Below are positions 56,950 through 64,000 of a stretch of 64,000 nt of DNA, piece by piece. A program made the translations under genes and the position numbers. The first letter of the stretch is position 1. Each line of letters begins with the position of its first letter. The notes under the pieces were generated by a model. It did no database searches. It was not told the origin of the DNA and saw only the letters and a program-made list of their open reading frames with translations. Origin of the DNA: Rhodoferax sp. (GTDB taxonomy: Bacteria; Pseudomonadota; Gammaproteobacteria; Burkholderiales; Burkholderiaceae_C). Location: assembly GCF_025356155.1 (NCBI RefSeq), contig NZ_JANXUQ010000273.1:1-64000 (forward strand). The letters are read 5' to 3'.

Positions 56950-57947
56950 TCGTTGCGGATCCCCTGCCGCGCAATCACGCCTGACAGCAGAGCAGCATCC
57001 TGGCGCATGCGGTTAGCCAGCCCCTCGGGTGATGAACCCACCACCTGCCAGCCTTGGGCAAACAGACGCTGACGCATCTCGGGGTTGCGAGCGATCTCGC
57101 TGACCAAGGCCGCCAGTCGGTGAACCACTGCGGATGGTGTTGCAATGGGCACGGCGACTGCATTCCACACTTCCAGATCACAGCCCTTGATACCCAACTC
57201 CGCCAGGCAGGGCAGCTCGGGCACCAGCGTGCTGCGCCCGGCCGATGTGACGGCAATGGCTTTCAAGCGCCCCGCCCGCACCTGTGGCATGGCAATGCCC
57301 GGCGGCAGCAGCGCCAGTTGAATCTGTCCGCCCATCATCGCGTTCATAACCTGGGGGTTGCCGGGGTATGGCACATGCACCGGGCCAAGGCCCGTCTGGG
57401 CCTTCAACAACTCCATGCCCAGATGTGCCACCGTACCCTGCCCCGGCGTGCCATAGCTCCAGGTGTTGCCGGCCTGCAGGCCGGTCTTGACGAAATCCTG
57501 GGCCGTGCCCCCGTAGCTGGCCGGCACCGTCAGCACCAGCGGCGCGGTGGCCACCAGCGACACCGGCGCCAGATCCTTCAGCGGATCGTACGGCGTCTTG
57601 GGGTTGAGCAGTTTGGCAATGGTGAGGTTGCCATTGATCATCAACCCCACCGTGTGGCCGTCCGTCGCCTTGGCCACCATGTCGGCCGCAATATTGCCGC
57701 TGGCGCCGGGCCGGTTGTCCACCACCACCGGTTGCCCCAGCGCCTTGGACAGCGGCTCTGCCATCGCACGGGCGGTCAGATCCGGGCTGGAGCCGCCGGG
57801 GAATCCCACCACCAGGCGGATGGGTTTGTTGGGCCAGGCGGTTGCTGCTGCAGCGCTGGTTTGCGCTGTGGCCAGCCGCCAGGGCATGGCTGCACTTGCC
57901 GCCGCCCAGCCACCCAGTGCCAAAAATTGGCGTCGCATGGTTCGCAT
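56946..57947 (-). CDS. Bug-family tripartite tricarboxylate transporter substrate-binding protein
   Basis: 333 aa; WPNKPIRLVVGFPGGSSPDLTARAMAEPLSKALGQPVVVDNRPGASGNIAADMVAKA. Confidence 0.95.
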   Translation of the reverse strand: MRTMRRQFLALGGWAAASAAMPWRLATAQTSAAAATAWPNKPIRLVVGFPGGSSPDLTARAMAEPLSKALGQPVVVDNRPGASGNIAADMVAKATDGHTVGLMINGNLTIAKLLNPKTPYDPLKDLAPVSLVATAPLVLTVPASYGGTAQDFVKTGLQAGNTWSYGTPGQGTVAHLGMELLKAQTGLGPVHVPYPGNPQVMNAMMGGQIQLALLPPGIAMPQVRAGRLKAIAVTSAGRSTLVPELPCLAELGIKGCDLEVWNAVAVPIATPSAVVHRLAALVSEIARNPEMRQRLFAQGWQVVGSSPEGLANRMRQDAALLSGVIARQGIRNE

Positions 57948-57978
57948 TCCTTCTAATTTCTAGAAAAACTGATTTTGA

Positions 57979-59172
57979 CTAACCGCCACGGTATAGCCAG
58001 GGCGCGTCCAGTATCCGCTCACCCAGCACGCGCATAGACAGGTCACGCCCCCAGCGCACCAGTCCCGTGGCATGAAAAATTTGTCCGTTTCGAACCGACC
58101 GCGCCTGCACACGTGCGTTGCGCTGCCAGCGCTGCTGCGCATAGCGCTGCAGCCGTTCCGCCATGGACTGTTGTGGCCCGGACAACACGGCTTGCAAACA
58201 GGCCGCGTCTTCTATCGCCATACCGGCGCCCTGCGCCATATAGGGTCGCATGGGGTGTGCCGCATCGCCCAGCAAGGCCACGCGGCCTTGGGCCTGTTCG
58301 TGCGCACCCGCCATGGGTGGGCGGTCGCACAGCGCCCACAGGCGCCAGGTCTGGATGGCGGCAACGAGGTCTTGCAGCGCTGGGCAGGTGCTGCCCATGG
58401 CGGCTTGCAAATCGCGGGCATGGGTGGCGTGGTCCCAGTCCTGCACATTCCCCCCGCCGACCACCGCGCCTTCGACAATCGCCACCACGTTGAGGTAGTC
58501 GCCACCGCGCACCGGGTACTGCACCACATGCAGCCTGGCGCCCAGCCAGACGGTAATCTCTTGGCTACGCAAGGCTGCGGGCAGATCGGCTTGCCTGACC
58601 AGCGCGCGGTAGGCCAGGTGGCCGGTCACACGCGGCGCAGAGTCCTGCAGCAACAGTTGCTGGCGCACGCTGCTCCACAAACCATCAGCCCCCACCAGCG
58701 CCCCGCCCTCCAATTGCAAACCTGCATCCGTGTGCAGGTGGACCACGCTGCCGGTGTCGACAAAAGACACCAGACGCTGGCCCGCATGCAATGCGGTGCT
58801 GCCCTGCTGCACCAGGGCGCAGAGCAACATGCGGTGCAGGTCAGCTCGGTGGATGGTGGTATAGGGCGCGCCATAGAGCGCGCGTGTGCGCTCGCCCAGG
58901 CGCAGACAGCCCAGCGCCGCGCTACTGGTGGCCGAGCGCACCCGCAACACATCGGGGAAGGCGGCCACCTGCTTCAGCGACTGCTCCAGCCCCCAGCCCT
59001 GCAACAAGCGCACCACGTTGGGCCCCATCTGAATGCCTGCCCCCACTTCGTCAAACGACTGCGCGCGCTCCACCAGTTGCACCGGCCAACCCGCGCGCGA
59101 ACAGGCCAGCGCAGCCGCCAGCCCGCCTATGCCGCCGCCGGCGATGAGGATCTGTTTGTCGTCTTCTTCCAT
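57979..59172 (-). CDS. FAD-dependent aromatic monooxygenase (salicylate/3-hydroxybenzoate 6-hydroxylase-like)
   Basis: ILIAGGGIGGLAAALACSRAGWPVQLVERA, VALLGDAAHPMRPYMAQGAGMAIEDAACLQAVL. Confidence 0.9.
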   Translation of the reverse strand: MEEDDKQILIAGGGIGGLAAALACSRAGWPVQLVERAQSFDEVGAGIQMGPNVVRLLQGWGLEQSLKQVAAFPDVLRVRSATSSAALGCLRLGERTRALYGAPYTTIHRADLHRMLLCALVQQGSTALHAGQRLVSFVDTGSVVHLHTDAGLQLEGGALVGADGLWSSVRQQLLLQDSAPRVTGHLAYRALVRQADLPAALRSQEITVWLGARLHVVQYPVRGGDYLNVVAIVEGAVVGGGNVQDWDHATHARDLQAAMGSTCPALQDLVAAIQTWRLWALCDRPPMAGAHEQAQGRVALLGDAAHPMRPYMAQGAGMAIEDAACLQAVLSGPQQSMAERLQRYAQQRWQRNARVQARSVRNGQIFHATGLVRWGRDLSMRVLGERILDAPWLYRGG

Positions 59173-59242
59173 GCTTGTATTGTCATCGTTGTGGTCCGCA
59201 TAAAGCGCTGGGCTATAGTTCGGGCGAAATGAAAGCCATCCC

Positions 59243-59611
59243 ATGAGTTTCGCAAAGACAACGCCCATTCTTCGCATCTTCGATGAGGCCAAAGCAAAAG
59301 ACTTCTACGTCGCGTTTCTGGGCTTCAAGCTTGATTGGGAACATCGTTTTAAAGCTGGCATGCCGCTGTACATGCAGGTATCCAAAGATGCTTGCGTCGT
59401 CCATCTCTCGGAGCACCATGGAGACTGCAGCCCGGGCGCTGCGATACGAATTGAAACCGATGAACTTGAGACATTTCAACAGCAACTGATTGAAAAGCAA
59501 TACAAGTACGCCCGCCCCGGCATACAAGAGACGCCTTGGGGCAGCAGAGAGATGGCAATCCACGACCCGTTCGGCAACCGCTTGGTTTTCACCAGTGCCA
59601 TCAGTACCTGA
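59243..59611 (+). CDS. glyoxalase superfamily (VOC / bleomycin-resistance-like) protein
   Basis: 122 aa; PILRIFDEAKAKDFYVAFLGFKLDWEHRF...VHLSEHHGDCSPG...MAIHDPFGNRLVF. Confidence 0.9.
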   Translation: MSFAKTTPILRIFDEAKAKDFYVAFLGFKLDWEHRFKAGMPLYMQVSKDACVVHLSEHHGDCSPGAAIRIETDELETFQQQLIEKQYKYARPGIQETPWGSREMAIHDPFGNRLVFTSAIST

Positions 59612-59626
59612 GCGAACCACCCAGGC

Positions 59627-60325
59627 TTGCACAGTGCCAACCAAAACCTCCCCGGCACTGTAGTGGGCCAGCGCCGCCCACTCAGCCAAGCCAGTGTGGG
59701 CCTGGTCGTTGCCGGCTTGCACCTGGCCGGCCTGATGCTGTGGTGGACTCTGGATCACGGCATGCGTTTGCCCCCGCGCGCCGCGCGGCTCCCATCCATC
59801 GCCGTATGGCTGCCTGCGCTTGCCAAGCCTGTCGACCAAGCGCCAAAACTGCCCAGCCGGCGTCAGCAACCCGCGCCCGATACCACTGCCAAGCCCCGTC
59901 CGCACGACGGTAGCAAACCAATTGACACCACTCCCACGGTAGATGCGACGCCGGTATCCGCTTCCAATGGCATATCCCTGCCAACTGAGGCCAGCGGGCC
60001 GATCGAGCCGCCAGTCCAAACCAAGCCCTCACTGAATCTGAGCCTGTCTGCGAAGGACGTTAAGTCGGCAGCACCCCGCAGCTTTGCAGAGCAGTCGCCC
60101 TTCCAGGGACGCAAACCCAAGACGGTGGAGCGGCAGATCGCCAACGCAGCCGCAGCGACAGGGCCGTGGACGGAGGAGCGCATGGACAACGACCACATCC
60201 GCTTTCGTCGGGGCAACACCTGCATCGTCATGGAGCGCCCGCGGGCTGCCGCCATTGACCCCATGAACGAGGCCGCTGGCCGCCTTCCGTGGCGGCGGTC
60301 CAGCGCAGAAGAGTGCAACGACTAG
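59627..60325 (+). CDS. hypothetical membrane-anchored protein with Pro-rich (TonB-like) periplasmic region
   Basis: 232 aa; N-terminal TM VGLVVAGLHLAGLMLWWTL, P/T-rich linker, C-terminal IRFRRGNTCIVMERP; start uncertain. Confidence 0.6.
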   Translation: MHSANQNLPGTVVGQRRPLSQASVGLVVAGLHLAGLMLWWTLDHGMRLPPRAARLPSIAVWLPALAKPVDQAPKLPSRRQQPAPDTTAKPRPHDGSKPIDTTPTVDATPVSASNGISLPTEASGPIEPPVQTKPSLNLSLSAKDVKSAAPRSFAEQSPFQGRKPKTVERQIANAAAATGPWTEERMDNDHIRFRRGNTCIVMERPRAAAIDPMNEAAGRLPWRRSSAEECND

Positions 60326-60396
60326 GGATGACAACAAAAGCCCAATCAAAGCATCCCAAGCGAAGGCATGCACCTACCTCCTCTTCTCTCAGGTAC

Positions 60397-60443
60397 TCCT
60401 GATTTTGTAGCACCAAAGTCATATTTTACGAGGGCTAGAGGCC
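60397..60443 (+). repeat. repeat A, copy 11 (intergenic)
   Basis: tcctgattttgtagcaccaaagtcatattttacgagggctagaggcc. Confidence 0.65.
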
Positions 60444-60493
60444 TATTCTTCATATGCGACTCGCTGTAGAAACATCCGGCAACAGGCCGATAG

Positions 60494-63400
60494 CTACTGC
60501 ACATGATCGGCGTGCAAGGTGGCGGCCTTAGCGGCGTCAGACACCGCGGTGTGCAGCCGAACCACCCAGTCACTGACACGCTGCGGGTCGGACCAATGGG
60601 CGTCATCCGCCGCCTCGGCCTTTGCCAGCAGGTCGACCAGGGGCTGCGCCCCAACCGTCGCCGCCACCCCTTTCAGCTCATGCAGTGCCGCGTGCAGCGC
60701 CCGGCTGTCGCCACTGCCCTGCGACCGCGCGGCCAATGCAGTGGTGATGTGCTCCGTCAGGGTGGCCACCTGGTCTACAAAGCTGCGCAAGGCTCGCCAG
60801 TAAATATCGGTGTTGCCACCCAAACGGGCCAGTGCGGCGTTGGTATCCAGTGCAGTGGCGGCGGGCGATTCGCCAGCAGGTGTGATCGTGCGTCCCATGC
60901 AGTGCAGGATCACGGCTATCAGGTGCGACAGATCGAAGGGCTTGGCGACGTGGTCGTTCATGCCCGCCTCCAGCGCCACCATCCGGTCGGTGGCCATGGC
61001 GTTGGCCGTCATGGCGATGATGGGCAGATCGCGCAGGCCCAAGCGATTGCGGATCTCCCGCGTGGCGGTGTAGCCATCCATCTCGGGCATCTGGATGTCC
61101 ATCAGCACCACATCGAAGGCCGGTAGCTGCCGTGATTCTGTGATGGCGGCGATGGCAGCCCGCCCGGTATCGGCCAGCGTGACACTGGCACCTTCGTTCT
61201 GCAACAGCTCGCGCGCCACTTGCTGGTTCGTCAGGTTGTCCTCTGCCACCAGCACCCGCACCCCCGCAAGGCGTTGCTGGGCGGGCTGCGGTTGCACAGG
61301 CGGGGGAAGGATGCTGCGGTTGCGCCCGGTGTGCGCATCGGCCACGGCGTCGTACAGGATGGACGCCGTCACCGGTTTGACCAGGAAGCCATCCAGCACC
61401 GCCGGGAATTCGGCCTGCCGCTGGGCCAGCAGTTCGCGGCCGTGGGCCGTTACCATGACGATCAGCGGCATCTGGCCCGCCGGGAATAGCGAGCGCAAGT
61501 GAAGACTGGTATCCCAGCCGTCCATCACCGGCATGCGCCAGTCGATCAGCACCACATCGGTCCGCTGGCCGGATAGCCTGCGGCTCTCCAGCATGCCAAT
61601 GGCCTCAGTACCGCTGGCGGCAAGGTCCACTTGCCAGCCAAAGCTTTGCACCAGGCCTTGCATCACCTCCCGTGCGCTGGCGTTGTCATCCACCACCAAC
61701 ACCCGCAGGCCGTGCAATGCCGTGTGGTCGGTCTGCACAGGCGCGGTCTCCCCGGCCCACGGCACGAACGGAATGCTGAAGTGGAAGCTGCTGCCCACGC
61801 CCGGCGTACTGTCCACGGCCAACTCACCGCCCATCAGGCGCACCAGGCGCTGGCTGATGGCCAGGCCCAGGCCCGTGCCGCCAAAGCGTCGGGTGGTCGA
61901 GGCCTCGGCCTGCGAGAAGCCTTCAAAAATGATGGCCAGCTGGTCGGCGGCAATACCGATGCCGCTGTCGCGCACAGCGACGCGCATATATTGCCCACCC
62001 TCTGGGTCAGGCGGGCACAGGCGCACTGACAACACCACCTCTCCGTGGGCCGTAAACTTGAGCGCGTTGCCCGCAAGGTTGATCAGAATCTGCTGCAAGC
62101 GCAGCGCGTCGCCAACGATCCAGTCGGGCAGCTCCGGGTCGATGTCAAACAGCACCTCCACATCCTTCTTGCCGACGCCCGCCGACAGGATCACGCCAAT
62201 GTTGCGCAGCAGCTTGTCGATTTCAAACGGGTGCGGGTCCAGCGCCATCTTGCCGGCCTCCACCTTGGAGAAATCCAGGATGTCGTTCAGGATGTCCAGC
62301 AACGTCTTGGCCGCCGATTCGGTCTTGTCGATGTAGTCCAGCTGGCGCGCGTTTAACGGCGTCTGGTGTACCAGCTGCAGCATGCCCAGGATGGCATTCA
62401 TCGGCGTGCGGATTTCGTGGCTCATGTTCGCCAAAAAGTCCGACTTGGCGCGGCTGGCACTCTCGGCCTGCTGCTTGGCCGCCAGCAGGTCGGCCTCGGC
62501 CCGCTTGCGTTCTTCGATGCCGTGCAGGAAGGCGGTGAAGCGGTACTCATCGCCCTCCTTCAGGGCACTGATCGTGATTTCCACCATGAAGCGGGTGCCG
62601 TTGCGGTGCAGCGCGGGCAATTCGATGCGCTTGCCCAGCACCGGCCCCTCACCCACATCCATGAACCGGCCCATGCCATTGCGATGGGCCTCACGCAGGT
62701 CCTCAGGGATGATCAGGTCGGCCAGGTCCCGGCCGATGGCCTCTGCGCGGGTCCAGCCAAAGGTCTGTTGGGCTTCGCGGTTCCAATCGTGGACCACGCC
62801 GTGCCGGTCCATCTCGATGAAGGCCTCATGCGAACTCTCCAGAATGGCGGCGGTGCGCTGCTGCTCGCGGACCAGCCCGCGTGCCAGCGGCTGCACCTGG
62901 GCGCGCAGCAGCCAAGTGCCTGCGCCTATCAGCAGCACCAGCAGCACGACAAAGCCATTGAGCCGCCGGCGAATGGGGGCGAACAGGTCGATGGAATCGG
63001 TCTTGAACACCATGCCCAGGCCCGATTCGCCCAGCGGCGCGTAGCCAGCAAACACAGGCAGGCCACGCAGATCCGAGCGCGCGAGCACGCCCTTCTGGCC
63101 CAAGAGCGCATGGGATATCGCCAGGTCGGGCTTGCCATCCTTGTACATGGGGATGTGCATATTGACCTGGTAGAACCGGCTGGGGAAGCACACCGCGTCA
63201 TCTTTCTCGCGGCCACAGACCACGATGTCGGTCGACTGGCTTTCGCTATCGGCGCTGCGCAACAGCCCCGTCATCCCCTCCAGCCGCTGCTCGGCCACGA
63301 CACTGCCGACCGGCTTGCCATCCCGCAGCATGGTGTTCGCGGTGCGCAGCACAAAGCCGTCCTGCCACAGCATGGTGGCAACTTGCCCCTGGCCACGCAC

Positions 63401-63994
63401 GGGCACCGACATTTCGGCCGAACCATTCAGCATGGTGCCCACAGTCACGACCTGCTCGCCCTGTGCATTGAACAAATGCATGCCGGTGACGCCAGAGGAC
63501 AGGAAGCTCTGACCCACCTCGCGGGCCAGGCCCCGGGCCTCTTCGTCACGCGGATTGCTGCTCAACCGCGCCATGTGCTTTTGCAGTCCCGGGCGCTCGG
63601 CAATCGTGCGGCCCAAACCTATGCGCTGCTCGATGATGGACTGGAACGCCGCCGCACTGTTGACGGTGGTGCGCAGCAAAGAGGCAGACATGGACTCCTC
63701 AAACCCCTGCTTGAGGACGGCAAAGCCGCCCAGCCCGGCCGAGATGACCACCAGGCTCAGCACAACAACCGCAGTGCGCACCATGCGTTTGTCCGGGCTC
63801 TCCTGGGCATCGGTCGCACGGCTCTGCGACCGCAATTGCAACCACAGACCCAGGCCCAGCAGGGTCATGCCAAACGCGGTCGGCACAGCCATGCGGTGGT
63901 AGGCCGCTATCAGGTACAGCGCCTCCAGGTTCAGCGCATAACCCAACCCTGCGGTCCCCCCAACCAGCAGCACGGCAAAAACCAGCGCCTCCAC
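60494..63994 (-). CDS. hybrid sensor histidine kinase (sensor, PAS, HisKA, HATPase, REC, REC, HPt); may extend past the right edge
   Basis: 1166 aa; NMSHEIRTPMNAILGMLQ, FGGTGLGLAISQRLVRLMGG, two REC domains, C-terminal HPt ALHAALHELKGVAATVGAQPL; apparent GTG start 7 nt from the window end. Confidence 0.93.
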   Translation of the reverse strand: MEALVFAVLLVGGTAGLGYALNLEALYLIAAYHRMAVPTAFGMTLLGLGLWLQLRSQSRATDAQESPDKRMVRTAVVVLSLVVISAGLGGFAVLKQGFEESMSASLLRTTVNSAAAFQSIIEQRIGLGRTIAERPGLQKHMARLSSNPRDEEARGLAREVGQSFLSSGVTGMHLFNAQGEQVVTVGTMLNGSAEMSVPVRGQGQVATMLWQDGFVLRTANTMLRDGKPVGSVVAEQRLEGMTGLLRSADSESQSTDIVVCGREKDDAVCFPSRFYQVNMHIPMYKDGKPDLAISHALLGQKGVLARSDLRGLPVFAGYAPLGESGLGMVFKTDSIDLFAPIRRRLNGFVVLLVLLIGAGTWLLRAQVQPLARGLVREQQRTAAILESSHEAFIEMDRHGVVHDWNREAQQTFGWTRAEAIGRDLADLIIPEDLREAHRNGMGRFMDVGEGPVLGKRIELPALHRNGTRFMVEITISALKEGDEYRFTAFLHGIEERKRAEADLLAAKQQAESASRAKSDFLANMSHEIRTPMNAILGMLQLVHQTPLNARQLDYIDKTESAAKTLLDILNDILDFSKVEAGKMALDPHPFEIDKLLRNIGVILSAGVGKKDVEVLFDIDPELPDWIVGDALRLQQILINLAGNALKFTAHGEVVLSVRLCPPDPEGGQYMRVAVRDSGIGIAADQLAIIFEGFSQAEASTTRRFGGTGLGLAISQRLVRLMGGELAVDSTPGVGSSFHFSIPFVPWAGETAPVQTDHTALHGLRVLVVDDNASAREVMQGLVQSFGWQVDLAASGTEAIGMLESRRLSGQRTDVVLIDWRMPVMDGWDTSLHLRSLFPAGQMPLIVMVTAHGRELLAQRQAEFPAVLDGFLVKPVTASILYDAVADAHTGRNRSILPPPVQPQPAQQRLAGVRVLVAEDNLTNQQVARELLQNEGASVTLADTGRAAIAAITESRQLPAFDVVLMDIQMPEMDGYTATREIRNRLGLRDLPIIAMTANAMATDRMVALEAGMNDHVAKPFDLSHLIAVILHCMGRTITPAGESPAATALDTNAALARLGGNTDIYWRALRSFVDQVATLTEHITTALAARSQGSGDSRALHAALHELKGVAATVGAQPLVDLLAKAEAADDAHWSDPQRVSDWVVRLHTAVSDAAKAATLHADHVQ

Positions 63995-64000
63995 GATGCG

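Overview
This is a high-GC chromosomal window that looks like Burkholderiales, probably Comamonadaceae (Rhodoferax/Polaromonas-like). That assignment is inferred from gene content, gene order and repeats; no search was run. About 50 protein genes can be supported. The core-type genes are etfBA with an acyl-CoA dehydrogenase, mechanosensitive channel and HDAC-like genes, comEC, folK-pcnB-HAD-hda, purM, murJ, rpsT, argD-argF, two chemotaxis receptors, a 7TM-DISM GGDEF protein, an M3 peptidase and a hybrid histidine kinase running to the right edge. No rRNA, tRNA, CRISPR array, intact transposase or prophage was recognised. Two themes stand out. (1) The window is dense in transglutaminase-fold proteins and in the ATP-grasp/alpha-E/DUF2126 peptide-ligase system. 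That system is present as a split set (alpha-E + ATP-grasp at 16.9-19.5 kb) and as a fused set (TGase-DUF2126 at 22.2-25.8 kb, ATP-grasp::alpha-E plus TGase at 29.9-33.5 kb). The second set is interrupted by a ~4 kb repeat-rich accessory islet. (2) A ~50 bp interspersed repeat (forward consensus roughly attGCTATtwwwtwATAGC...gcatat..cGAGGGCTAGcgrcc) occurs about 11 times by eye. Six copies lie inside genes in stop-free frames. Where copies share orientation relative to the gene they share the same reading frame, and they supply a signal peptide (MltB), transmembrane segments (ComEC, MurJ) or peptide insertions (ATP-grasp, HAD, DUF58). This resembles the in-frame protein-coding Rickettsia palindromic elements and is the best candidate here for something under-described. 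Other points of interest are a perfect hairpin over the ribosome-binding site of a cysteine hydrolase, a LiuR-like palindrome upstream of etfB, an internally deleted MntA-like nucleotidyltransferase relic, and two orphan ParA-like ATPases.
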